DNA from: SABI01 sp028532915 | Lineage (GTDB): Bacteria; Spirochaetota; Spirochaetia; Sphaerochaetales; Sphaerochaetaceae | Length of the DNA stretch: 64,000 nt | Assembly: GCA_963677225.1 (NCBI GenBank) | Contig: OY781923.1 | Location: 1,054,001-1,118,000, forward strand | Direction of reading: 5' to 3' | Part shown: positions 17,896 to 25,461 of the stretch, in pieces | How the letters are laid out: every line of letters begins with the position of its first letter | Numbering within the stretch: the stretch's first letter is position 1 | Program-made: the position numbers and the translations under genes | Notes under the pieces: model-generated | What the model saw: only the letters and a program-made list of their open reading frames with translations | The model's database searches: none | Told to the model about the DNA's origin: nothing

Positions 17896-18329
17896 GAATC
17901 ATTACAGCCAAAAGTGTGCGCATTGCCGGATGGGTGGCAAGTCCGTTCATCCTTGCTCTGATCATCTTCCTATCTCTTCTGCCTCCTTCCCAGGAACCTT
18001 CATCATTTCTCGATTTTCCCTTCGGAGACAAGATCGCTCATATGGCTGCCTATACCGCCGTTGCATTCGCTTTCTCTCTCGCCTTTTTGAGAGGTTCAAA
18101 GACAAGTCGGCTCTCTATTCTGATAAAAGATAATATCTGCTCGATCATCGCAACCTTCGTCTTTATCGTGACAGTCGGAGGAGTGATAGAGATCATTCAG
18201 CCTCTGCTCGGACGGTCGAGAGAGATGCTGGATCTTATTTTCGATGCGATAGGAACCTCTTTCGGGATTCTTTGCGGGATTCTGGTAATATATGGTGTGA
18301 CAAAAGGAGATGATGTTGATGCACAATAA
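17892..18329 (+). CDS. VanZ-family membrane protein
   Basis: This 145-residue protein has about four membrane helices: roughly 10-28, 45-65, 82-105 and 120-140. The VanZ-like signatures are GDKIAHMAAYTAVAFAFS in the second helix and IEIIQPLLGRSREMLD after the third. VanZ proteins are linked to teicoplanin resistance in enterococci, but in most bacteria their function is unknown. Here the gene is embedded in a housekeeping operon (four-base overlap upstream, 11-bp overlap with the fumarase gene downstream), which argues against an acquired resistance role. Confidence 0.85.
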   Translation: MRIITAKSVRIAGWVASPFILALIIFLSLLPPSQEPSSFLDFPFGDKIAHMAAYTAVAFAFSLAFLRGSKTSRLSILIKDNICSIIATFVFIVTVGGVIEIIQPLLGRSREMLDLIFDAIGTSFGILCGILVIYGVTKGDDVDAQ

Positions 18330-19209
18330 AAGCACAGAAGACCTTGAAAGGCAGATTGCCGACAGACTCATCGAAGCTTCCTCAACTTTGGAGCCTTCAT
18401 TGGTGGAGGCTCTGCTGAAGATGAAAAGCGCTTATGAGAATCTAGTGAAACAGCAGGATATCTGTGATGAACGCAGGAATCAGCTGCTTTCGTCGCTGCA
18501 GGTGCTTACAATGATCGAAGAGAATCTTAAGATAGCCGGACAGGATAAGGTCCCCATGTGTCAGGATACAGGAATGTTCGTGGTCTTTGCAGATATCGGT
18601 CCTCAGTGCCCATATACGATGAGCGAACTCGAACAGATAATCACCGGCGGAATACAGAAGGCAGTCCCCGGCGGCTATTTCCGCCATTCCATCGTTGAAG
18701 ATCCTCTCTTTCACCGTACCAATACAGGGACAAACCTTCCCTATGTGATCCACTGGCGTACCTGTGAACACGGATCGGGTTCTCTCCGGTTTCTGCTGAA
18801 GGGCTTCGGAAGCGAGAACTGCTCGGCATCAAGAATGCTCTCACCCACAACATCACCGGATGCGTTCATCGAAGAGGTGACCCGTATGGTCATCGAGGCC
18901 GGAGGAAAACCCTGTCCTCCCATTGTTGTAGGTGTCGGAGTCGGCTCAACGGCGGAGATGAGCGGAGTTCTTGCCAAAAGGGCGCTTCTTAGAGAGGTAG
19001 GCATCCACCACAGTGATGAAGAATACAAAAATCTCGAAGAGCGGCTTTTGAATTCGATTCAGAAGACCGAGATCGGTCCGGGAGGGTTCGGTGGTCCTTT
19101 GACTGCGCTGTGGGTCGCTGTAGAACATATGGGTACTCATATCGCCGGTCTTCCGGTGTCGGTCGCAATAAGCTGCTGGGCGGACAGAAAAGCACGTGTC
19201 GAGTTATAG
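18319..19209 (+). CDS. Class I fumarate hydratase, alpha (N-terminal) subunit
   Basis: This is the larger subunit of the two-subunit, [4Fe-4S]-dependent class I hydratase, interconverting fumarate and malate (the close relative L(+)-tartrate dehydratase cannot be excluded). The three cluster Cys are expected in VPMCQDTGMF, ENCSASRML and KPCPPIVVGVG. Its 296 residues fit. AGGAG at 18305-18309 is 9 nt before ATG 18319; the ATG at 18310 is too close. The beta subunit follows within a few bases. The labile cluster suits an anaerobe. Confidence 0.92.
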   Translation: MHNKSTEDLERQIADRLIEASSTLEPSLVEALLKMKSAYENLVKQQDICDERRNQLLSSLQVLTMIEENLKIAGQDKVPMCQDTGMFVVFADIGPQCPYTMSELEQIITGGIQKAVPGGYFRHSIVEDPLFHRTNTGTNLPYVIHWRTCEHGSGSLRFLLKGFGSENCSASRMLSPTTSPDAFIEEVTRMVIEAGGKPCPPIVVGVGVGSTAEMSGVLAKRALLREVGIHHSDEEYKNLEERLLNSIQKTEIGPGGFGGPLTALWVAVEHMGTHIAGLPVSVAISCWADRKARVEL

Positions 19210-19218
19210 GAAATGAAG

Positions 19219-19761
19219 ATGAGAAAAGAGATACAGATTCCGATAGGTGAAGACGAGAGAAAGAAGTTGAGGATCTACGATCAGTTATACCTGAACGGGC
19301 AGCTTATAGTCGCAAGGGACAGCGCTCACAAGAGACTCGCGGCACTGCTGAAGGAGGGAAGCCCCTTACCGCTTTCTCTGAAAGGAAAGGTAATCTATTA
19401 CATGGGGCCGGCACAGGCTGCTGTCGGTCAGATCATCGGATCGTGCGGACCGACTACAAGTGCGAGAATGGACCCGTTCACTGCGATGATGATGGATGAG
19501 GGTGTCGTTGCCACGATAGGGAAGGGGCCGCGCAGTGAAGAGGTAAGAGATGCTGTCAAGAAAGCTAATGGACTTTATCTGACCGCTTTCGGAGGATGTG
19601 GAGCTCTGTATGCGAAATGTGTAAAAAAAAGCAGAGTCATCGCCTTCGTTGAAGACGGACCTGAAGCGCTGCTCGAGATAGAGGTGGAGAACTTTCCGGT
19701 GATAGTTGCGATAGACAGTGCCGGAAATAGTGTTTTTGATAAAAAAAAGCTAGACGTTTGA
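19219..19761 (+). CDS. Class I fumarate hydratase, beta (C-terminal) subunit
   Basis: This ~180-residue partner of the preceding subunit carries the C-terminal hydratase domain. Characteristic stretches are YMGPAQAAVGQIIGSCGPTTS, shown here in part (GSCGPTTSARMD), the glycine-rich ATIGKGPRSEEV and the C-terminal AFGGCGALYAKCVKKS. ATG 19219 has AGGA 7 nt upstream; ATG 19213 is nearly as good. It closes the operon that begins at def; a new promoter region follows. Fumarase or tartrate dehydratase cannot be separated by eye. Confidence 0.9.
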   Translation: MRKEIQIPIGEDERKKLRIYDQLYLNGQLIVARDSAHKRLAALLKEGSPLPLSLKGKVIYYMGPAQAAVGQIIGSCGPTTSARMDPFTAMMMDEGVVATIGKGPRSEEVRDAVKKANGLYLTAFGGCGALYAKCVKKSRVIAFVEDGPEALLEIEVENFPVIVAIDSAGNSVFDKKKLDV

Positions 19762-19812
19762 CGAAAATGACACTACCATCTCTATAGGGTGAGGGTAAAA
19801 GGATAATGCTTC

Positions 19813-20658
19813 ATGCAACGCAAGTATTCGACAATTGTAACCAGTAGTGTGCTAATCGCCGCAGTCATTTCGACCTTTCTTATCAGCAGCTGCAAGGCAG
19901 GCCTGACTCAAGAAAGTGAACAGGTTCAGCCGGTTATCGAACAGCCGAAAGCCGTCTCTTCCTCCGGGATTGAAGGCGAACAGAAACCTGTGGAAGATGA
20001 GCCGCTTACTTTCGAACAACTCCTTGAACAGTTCACACTCGAAGTGCCTCAGACTCTTGATGAGCGGTTCAGTTATACATACGGCTACATGCTGATGGAC
20101 AGCGCATTGAGGGAGATCTCCACACTGGATGTCCCCTATTTCCTCAAAGGAGCCGTCGATGCCGCCATCCGTGAAAGTGAGCTGCTTTCAAGAGAAGAGC
20201 GCAACTCCACATTGTATGAATTCCAGGATAAACTGATCGAAGAAGCCGGTGAACGGATAAGAGAACTCAAAGAGAAAAATCTCAAGGATGCTGAAAGTTT
20301 CCTGGCCGTCAACGGCCAGAGAGAGCAGGTCTTCACAACCGACAGCGGGCTTCAGTATGAGATTCTCGAGCAGGGAGAGGGCCAGCCGATCGAAGCCGAT
20401 GATGTGGTGAAGGTGAACTATAAGCTGACATATCTCGACGGAAGGGAAGGAGAATCATCTGTTTCGGGAGTCCCCTCCACCTTCACTATCTCCAAGCTGG
20501 TTCCCGGTTTCAGAGAAGGCCTCCTATTGATGAATGTGGGTTCAACCTACCGCTTCTATGTCCATCCTTCGCTCGGATACGGCGAACAGGGGTCGACCAG
20601 GATCGAACCGAACACTCTTTTGATCTTCGATGTCGAACTGGTGGATGTAGTCGATTAG
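19813..20658 (+). CDS. FKBP-type peptidyl-prolyl isomerase lipoprotein
   Basis: This 281-residue envelope protein has a signal peptide ending in the lipobox LISSC (about residue 28). An acidic, proline-rich linker and a helical dimerisation region like that of Mip/FkpA follow. A C-terminal FKBP domain starts near residue 185 (VKVNYKLTYLDGREG ... LVPGFREGLLLM ... FYVHPSLGYGEQG). It should assist periplasmic protein folding, tethered to a membrane. AAAGGA precedes the ATG. TTGACG near 19758 with a TATA-like box 17-19 nt on is a possible promoter. The stop overlaps the convergent HAD gene by four bases. Confidence 0.92.
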   Translation: MQRKYSTIVTSSVLIAAVISTFLISSCKAGLTQESEQVQPVIEQPKAVSSSGIEGEQKPVEDEPLTFEQLLEQFTLEVPQTLDERFSYTYGYMLMDSALREISTLDVPYFLKGAVDAAIRESELLSREERNSTLYEFQDKLIEEAGERIRELKEKNLKDAESFLAVNGQREQVFTTDSGLQYEILEQGEGQPIEADDVVKVNYKLTYLDGREGESSVSGVPSTFTISKLVPGFREGLLLMNVGSTYRFYVHPSLGYGEQGSTRIEPNTLLIFDVELVDVVD

Positions 20659-21341
20659 ATAATGTCGAGAAGCTGTTTGAGGCCGGTGATGTGGTATGTA
20701 TAGTCTTTTATGCACGGTTCGGTCATCCCGTATCTGTTGATCCAGCAGCTGTCGAGATTCCCGTTTTTAGCTCCTTCTATATCACTGGAGAGACTGTCTC
20801 CGATAACCAGAGCATTGGAGACGGGAATACCGAGCTTTCTAATCCCCTCCAGTGTCCTTTCAAAGAAAAGGGGATCCGGTTTTGCCGCTTTGAGTTCTTC
20901 GCCGATGGCGATGAATGAAAAGAACTGTGCGGTTTCTGTTCTTGCCAGCCGTCCGCGCTGGACCGACCTGATTCCGTTGGTGATCACCGACATCAAAATC
21001 CCCATATCTTTTATCTGATGCAGGACCTCCATCGTATCTTCATAGACGTGATGGGACTGACTCAGATAATGCAGGTAGAGTTCACAAGCCGATTCAGCAC
21101 TGAAATCGATCTGTTTTGATTCGAAAAAAAGGCGGAACCGCTCGATCTTCAATGCGTCTATAGTGATAGATCCCTCTTCCAATTCTTTCCATAATCTGAA
21201 GTTGATCGTATGGTAATCATCGAGAAGAGTATCTGTGATATCAAGTTGAGCAGCCTCAAATAGGCAGGTGAGAGCGTACTTTTCGCTTGCCATGAAATCA
21301 AATAATGTGCCGTCGAGATCGAAAAGAAGGTGGTCGTACAT
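20655..21341 (-). CDS. HAD hydrolase, YjjG/YfnB-type pyrimidine nucleotidase
   Basis: This 228-residue HAD phosphatase has motif I LLFDLDGTLFDF at residues 5-16, motif II in SVITNGIRSVQRGRL and motif III/IV in AAKPDPLFF and VIGDSLSSDIEGAKNGNLDSCW. The sequence after motif I (EKYALTCLFEAAQLDI) and the NGI signature match the YjjG nucleotidase group, which clears noncanonical pyrimidine nucleotides. That specificity is a family inference. AAAGGA lies just before the ATG at 21341. It is monocistronic and converges on the FKBP gene. Confidence 0.88.
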   Translation of the reverse strand: MYDHLLFDLDGTLFDFMASEKYALTCLFEAAQLDITDTLLDDYHTINFRLWKELEEGSITIDALKIERFRLFFESKQIDFSAESACELYLHYLSQSHHVYEDTMEVLHQIKDMGILMSVITNGIRSVQRGRLARTETAQFFSFIAIGEELKAAKPDPLFFERTLEGIRKLGIPVSNALVIGDSLSSDIEGAKNGNLDSCWINRYGMTEPCIKDYTYHITGLKQLLDII

Positions 21342-21400
21342 AACAATCCTTTACAAAGAATAGAAAAAGAAGTAGTTTTGAAACATCTATTCTACCACAT

Positions 21401-21409
21401 TGGTACTAT
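21401..21409 (+). promoter_or_regulatory. Extended -10 promoter of the DUF308 gene
   Basis: TGG followed by TACTAT (21404-21409) fits an extended -10 element. The -35 region TTGAAA is 20 nt away, too far to be used well. The mRNA would begin near 21416, just long enough to carry part of the GGGGG ribosome site before ATG 21423. Confidence 0.35.
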
Positions 21410-21422
21410 GAAAGGGGGCTGT

Positions 21423-22010
21423 ATGGCAACAGGCAGAAAAAGGGCTATCGGGTGGTTTGCCGCAGGATTTCTCTGCATCGCACTCGCAGTATTCATGATG
21501 ATACGTCCCGATTCATTCAAACAGATACTTCTGATAGCACTAGGAGCGGTCGCTCTGATCAGTTCGGTCATCTCGCTGACTACGATCAGACGGTACCAGA
21601 GGTCCCGTTTCACTTTTTCCAGTACGCTCGTAAAAGGTATCACAGGTCTCATAATAGGAATTCTGTCTGTGATCCTTCCGATATTCGCATCCCGGGAGAT
21701 CTGGAATCTGGTGATGTATATTCTCGGAGCGCAGTTCGCATTAGGCTCCGTAATCCTCTTCATAGACGCTGCTTCCTTAAAGGATACAGAGTTTCTCAGC
21801 AGACCGGTCTACATGGAAGGGGTGATCTCTCTTCTGATCGCACTATTATTATTCATCTTTCCCAGACAGGTTGCCTCTCTTTTGATCACACTGCTGGCAA
21901 TCATCATCGCGGTGGTGGGAATCACCTTCATCTTCATAGGATATTTCTCTTCAAAGAGGAAGAAGAATGCAGATGTCGAGACCAGTTTCGAGGTGCTGAA
22001 AGAGGATTAG
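21423..22010 (+). CDS. HdeD/DUF308-family membrane protein
   Basis: This 195-residue protein has about six hydrophobic helices arranged as DUF308 repeats, for example AIGWFAAGFLCIALAVFMMI near the N-terminus and ALLLFIFPRQVASLLITLLA near the C-terminus. E. coli HdeD is an acid-stress membrane protein; the function here is unknown. ATG 21423 (MATGRKRAIGW) is chosen because AAAGGGGG lies 5-6 nt upstream; a longer frame from 21330 runs through the upstream promoter. The histidine operon leader starts 45 bp after the stop. Confidence 0.82.
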   Translation: MATGRKRAIGWFAAGFLCIALAVFMMIRPDSFKQILLIALGAVALISSVISLTTIRRYQRSRFTFSSTLVKGITGLIIGILSVILPIFASREIWNLVMYILGAQFALGSVILFIDAASLKDTEFLSRPVYMEGVISLLIALLLFIFPRQVASLLITLLAIIIAVVGITFIFIGYFSSKRKKNADVETSFEVLKED

Positions 22011-22019
22011 AAGGCTCTA

Positions 22020-22057
22020 TTGACACTCTCGGCTTCCTGCGATACTGTATTGCTATG
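22020..22057 (+). promoter_or_regulatory. Histidine operon promoter (leaderless start at hisL)
   Basis: A consensus TTGACA (22020-22025), a 17-nt spacer and TACTGT (22043-22048) lie just ahead of the leader peptide. The ATG of hisL at 22055 is exactly where transcription should begin (six bases after the -10 box). No Shine-Dalgarno sequence precedes it. Confidence 0.7.
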
Positions 22058-22099
22058 AATATGTTACATGCACACCATCATCATTTCTCATTTCTTTGA
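22055..22099 (+). CDS. hisL: his operon leader peptide
   Basis: A 14-codon frame encodes MNMLHAHHHHFSFL and ends in TGA. Five of its residues are histidine, four of them consecutive. It lies between a strong promoter and a Rho-independent terminator placed ahead of hisG, the classical arrangement for transcription attenuation. The ribosome should stall on the His codons when charged tRNA-His is scarce. Part of the His-codon region (GCACAC, 22069-22074) can pair with GTGTGC (22108-22113). Stalling would free the segment after the stop, whose ATGCG can pair with CGCAT (22131-22135) in the terminator stem. The peptide appears to be translated from a leaderless mRNA. Confidence 0.85.
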   Translation: MNMLHAHHHHFSFL

Positions 22100-22125
22100 T
22101 GCAATGCGTGTGCGATAAATAGGGA

Positions 22126-22151
22126 GGCTCCGCATCTGCGGGGCTTTTTTT
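22126..22151 (+). terminator. his attenuator (Rho-independent terminator)
   Basis: GGCTCCGC (22126-22133) pairs with GCGGGGCT (22138-22145) around the loop ATCT, followed by a run of seven T (22145-22151). It stands 25 nt before hisG and 26 nt after the hisL stop. When the leader is translated freely this hairpin should form and end transcription. Confidence 0.85.
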
Positions 22152-22176
22152 ATATGAAAATTTGTGAGGAGATAGT

Positions 22177-23037
22177 ATGGAGACACGATTGAAGATTGCC
22201 CTTCAGAAAAGCGGCAGATTGAGTGAGAAATCATTGGAACTGATCAGGGACTGCGGTATCCATTTCAGTTCCAATTCGAGGGTTCTCAAAGAAGCGGCAG
22301 AGAACTTTCCGATCGAGTTTCTCTATCTGCGCGATGATGATATCCCTTCCTATGTCTACGACGGTGTAGCCGATATCGGAATCGTCGGACGCAATGAACA
22401 CGATGAGCAGAATTTTCCTCTGGAGATCGTCAGAGATCTGGGGTTCGCCAAGTGCCGTCTTTCGATCGCCGTCCCCAACTCAATGGAATATGAGGGACTC
22501 AAGAGTCTTGACGGAAAGAGGATCGCTACAAGCTATCCCACAATACTCCAGAAGAAACTGAAAGAGGCTAATGTACAGGCCAGAATCTATGAGATCAGCG
22601 GTTCTGTGGAGATCACTCCCTCCATTGGGGTGGCAGATGCGATCTGCGATCTGGTAAGTACCGGAGCTACGCTTGTGAGCAATGGTCTCAAGGAGGTCGA
22701 GCCTATCTACACATCGACAGCCGTGATGATCGCTCATCCAGGCCTTGATGATCTAAAAAGAGGGATCCTTGACAGATTGCTACTGCGCCTTGATGCGGTG
22801 ATGAAGGCTGCCGATTACAAGTATATCATGTTCAATCTGCCCAAAGAGCATCTCGACGAGGTCGCATCGATCATCGGCGGGATGAAAAGTCCGACTGTCA
22901 CACCTCTGCTCGATGAGAACTGGGTGTCTGTACAGACTGTGGTTCACGAACAGCGGTTCTGGGATGCTCTGGAGAAACTCAAAGAACTGAAGGCTATGGG
23001 TATCCTGGTCACTTCGATCGAGAAGATGGCAGATTAG
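22177..23037 (+). CDS. hisG: ATP phosphoribosyltransferase, long form
   Basis: This enzyme catalyses the first, committed step of histidine synthesis (ATP + PRPP to phosphoribosyl-ATP). At 286 residues it is the long hexameric form, with the C-terminal ACT-like domain that mediates histidine feedback (about residues 205-286, FNLPKEHLDEVASIIGGMKSP and onward), so no HisZ partner is needed. The substrate domain has LKIALQKSGRLSEKS at the N-terminus, DIGIVGRNE, and the PRPP loop region ICDLVSTGATLVSNGL. AGGAG precedes ATG 22177. The operon is controlled by the attenuator just upstream. Confidence 0.97.
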   Translation: METRLKIALQKSGRLSEKSLELIRDCGIHFSSNSRVLKEAAENFPIEFLYLRDDDIPSYVYDGVADIGIVGRNEHDEQNFPLEIVRDLGFAKCRLSIAVPNSMEYEGLKSLDGKRIATSYPTILQKKLKEANVQARIYEISGSVEITPSIGVADAICDLVSTGATLVSNGLKEVEPIYTSTAVMIAHPGLDDLKRGILDRLLLRLDAVMKAADYKYIMFNLPKEHLDEVASIIGGMKSPTVTPLLDENWVSVQTVVHEQRFWDALEKLKELKAMGILVTSIEKMAD

Positions 23038-23053
23038 CACAAGGGGTAACTTG

Positions 23054-24367
23054 ATGGAAATTAACAGATACTACCGGATGAGAGAGGATCAGGTCCCATC
23101 GCTTCTCAAGCGGGCGACGGCGAAAAACAACGAAGCTATTTCTAAAAGCGTCTTTTCTATCATCGATCAGGTGCGAAAGAGGGGAGATGATGCCCTGTTG
23201 GAATTGACGAAGACCTTCGATTCGGTTACGCTCTCTTCACTGTTCTATCCCCCCGAAGCAATAAAGGAAGAGGGAGAACTGCTGGATGACTCTCTCAAGG
23301 AAGCTATCGGTATTGCTGCAAAGAATATCACGACTTTCCATCAGAGCCAGAAGATCAATCATCAGACGATCGAAGTGTCTCCCGGTGTCTACTGCTGGCA
23401 AAAGAGTGTTCCTGTTGAAAAGGTCGGACTCTACATCCCCGGAGGAACAGCGCCGCTGTTCTCGACACTTCTGATGCTTGCAATCCCTGCAAAGCTGGCA
23501 GGATGTAGTGAGATAATCGTAGCAACACCTCCCCAAAAAGACGGCAGGGTCGATCCTGCCATCCTGTATGCGGCCTCGCTGGTCGGCATAGGTAAGATCC
23601 TGCGGGTCGGCGGTGCTCAGAGTATTGCGGCTATGGCGGCGGGAACCGAAAGTGTTCCTAAAGTGGATAAGATATTCGGACCCGGAAACGCATTTGTGAC
23701 CGAGGCAAAGCAGCAGGTGACTTCTCTGGGCTGTGCTATCGATATGCCGGCAGGTCCTTCGGAGGTAATGGTGGTCATAGACAAAACCAGTGATCCGGCC
23801 TTCGCTGCTGCCGATATGCTGAGCCAGAACGAGCACGGAAACGACAGTCAGTCCATCCTGATCGTCATCGCCGATGATGAACACAAAGGGGAAGAGATTG
23901 CCGACAGCGTCGAACAGCAGATGGAAATACAGCTGCAGAGTCTTTCAAGGAAAGAGTACATACAATCTTCACTGGGCCATTCTCATATCGTAGTGACCTG
24001 TTCCAATGAAGAGGCTCTTTCGATCATCAATGCCTATGCACCGGAGCACCTGATTATCCATACACAGGATTTCTCGGCTCTGGAAAGCCGGATCGTCAAT
24101 GCCGGATCGGTCTTTCTCGGCGAATATTCGCCCGAATCGGCAGGCGATTATGCCTCAGGTACGAATCATACTCTTCCGACTTCCGGTTTTGCCAGATCAT
24201 ACAGCGGGATATCTCTGCTGAGTTTCACGAAGACGATTTCATTTCAGAGACTTACTTCAAGCGGATTGAAACAGCTCGGACCCACGATAGTGGAGATGGC
24301 ACAGTATGAATCGCTCGATGCACATGCAAAAGCTGTGATAATACGTCTTGATAGGTTAGGAGAATAA
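23054..24367 (+). CDS. hisD: Histidinol dehydrogenase
   Basis: HisD carries out the last two steps, oxidising L-histidinol to L-histidine with two NAD+ and a zinc ion. The 437-residue length is normal. Recognisable stretches are VPVEKVGLYIPGGTAPLFST, GGAQSIAAMAAGT, KIFGPGNAFVTEAK and MPAGPSEVMVV. Zinc and catalytic residues are in SQNEHGNDSQS and in YAPEHL, with the C-terminal His in ASGTNHTLPT. ATG 23054 follows AAGGGG by about 8 nt and replaces the TTG three bases earlier. Confidence 0.97.
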   Translation: MEINRYYRMREDQVPSLLKRATAKNNEAISKSVFSIIDQVRKRGDDALLELTKTFDSVTLSSLFYPPEAIKEEGELLDDSLKEAIGIAAKNITTFHQSQKINHQTIEVSPGVYCWQKSVPVEKVGLYIPGGTAPLFSTLLMLAIPAKLAGCSEIIVATPPQKDGRVDPAILYAASLVGIGKILRVGGAQSIAAMAAGTESVPKVDKIFGPGNAFVTEAKQQVTSLGCAIDMPAGPSEVMVVIDKTSDPAFAAADMLSQNEHGNDSQSILIVIADDEHKGEEIADSVEQQMEIQLQSLSRKEYIQSSLGHSHIVVTCSNEEALSIINAYAPEHLIIHTQDFSALESRIVNAGSVFLGEYSPESAGDYASGTNHTLPTSGFARSYSGISLLSFTKTISFQRLTSSGLKQLGPTIVEMAQYESLDAHAKAVIIRLDRLGE

Positions 24368-24372
24368 GGATT

Positions 24373-25461
24373 ATGGAAAGCTATACAATATCAGATCTGA
24401 TGCGGCCGAATATCTTGAGTCTCACTCCTTATTCCTCTGCACGTAATGAGTTTGACGGAGAAGCATCGATCTTTCTCGATGCCAATGAGAATTACCGGGA
24501 TTTTATCGGATCGTCTGCACGAAACCGCTATCCCGACCCGATGCACAAAGCTCTCAAGAAGAAAATATCCGAGACTTTCGGATTCAGCGAGAGTTCTGTG
24601 GTCGTGGGTAACGGAAGTGATGAGCTCATAGATCTTCTTTTCAGGATCTTCTGTGTTCCCCGGAAAGACAAGGCTTTGATGCTCAATCCCACCTACGGTG
24701 CCTACAAGGTCTTTGCGGATATCAATGATATCGGCATCTCCTACAGTTCTCTGGATGCCGACTTCTCGATCGACGAAAAGCGGATGCATACTCAATGCGA
24801 GCTGATCAGAAAAGGGAGTGTTGAAACCGGTATGCACAAACTGTTTTTCATCTGTTCTCCGAACAACCCTACCGGAAACAGTTTTTCCATCGATCAGATA
24901 GAGAGTATGGCCCGGTGTTTTCCTGGAATAACCGTCGTCGACGAGGCATATATCGATTATTCTGATGGAGAATCTGCAGTCTCCCTGATCAAGAAGAATG
25001 ACAGAGTGGTTGTCCTGCGTACTTTGAGCAAGGCCTGGGGACTCGCGAACGTTCGGATCGGAATCGCTATTGCAGATGAGAAGATCATAGAGATCATGCA
25101 CCATGTCAAATATCCCTACAATCTGAGCGGAATCCAGCAGGAACTCGCGATCGAAGCTCTTTCAAAGAAGGATGAAGTGGACAGCGTGATCGCCTTTATA
25201 AAAGAGGAGAGAAAACGGATTTCTGAACGCCTCGAACATTATTCTTTCGTCCAGAAGGTGTTTCCCAGCGATGCGAATTTTATCCTCGTACGCTTCGATG
25301 ACCCTCTTGCCGTCTATTCCGCTCTGTTGGAAAAGGGGATCATCGTCCGCAAGCGCAATACCGTTGCCGGGTGTTACGGGTGTCTGCGTCTTACAATCGG
25401 GTCTGCACAGGAGAATGATATTCTTCTGCAGACTCTCGATTCTTTCGAGGAGCGAGTATGA
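24373..25461 (+). CDS. hisC: Histidinol-phosphate aminotransferase
   Basis: This is a PLP-dependent class II aminotransferase converting imidazole-acetol phosphate to histidinol phosphate with glutamate. It has 362 residues. PLP contacts are visible: NGSDELIDLLFR, the FICSPNNPTGNSFS loop, the Asp of VVDEAYIDYS, and the Schiff-base Lys in TLSKAWGLANVRIG. A second conserved element is NFILVRFD near the C-terminus. It starts 5 nt after hisD and overlaps hisB by four bases. Confidence 0.96.
   Translation: MESYTISDLMRPNILSLTPYSSARNEFDGEASIFLDANENYRDFIGSSARNRYPDPMHKALKKKISETFGFSESSVVVGNGSDELIDLLFRIFCVPRKDKALMLNPTYGAYKVFADINDIGISYSSLDADFSIDEKRMHTQCELIRKGSVETGMHKLFFICSPNNPTGNSFSIDQIESMARCFPGITVVDEAYIDYSDGESAVSLIKKNDRVVVLRTLSKAWGLANVRIGIAIADEKIIEIMHHVKYPYNLSGIQQELAIEALSKKDEVDSVIAFIKEERKRISERLEHYSFVQKVFPSDANFILVRFDDPLAVYSALLEKGIIVRKRNTVAGCYGCLRLTIGSAQENDILLQTLDSFEERV

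Noticed and set aside
17892..18329. VanZ gene as a sign of glycopeptide-resistance transfer
   Set aside because: It overlaps housekeeping neighbours on both sides, and no vanA/H/X-type genes or mobile-element sequences are nearby.
22126..22151. Simple intergenic terminator for the DUF308 gene
   Set aside because: A promoter and His-rich leader frame lie between the DUF308 stop and the hairpin, so attenuation of the his operon explains it better.
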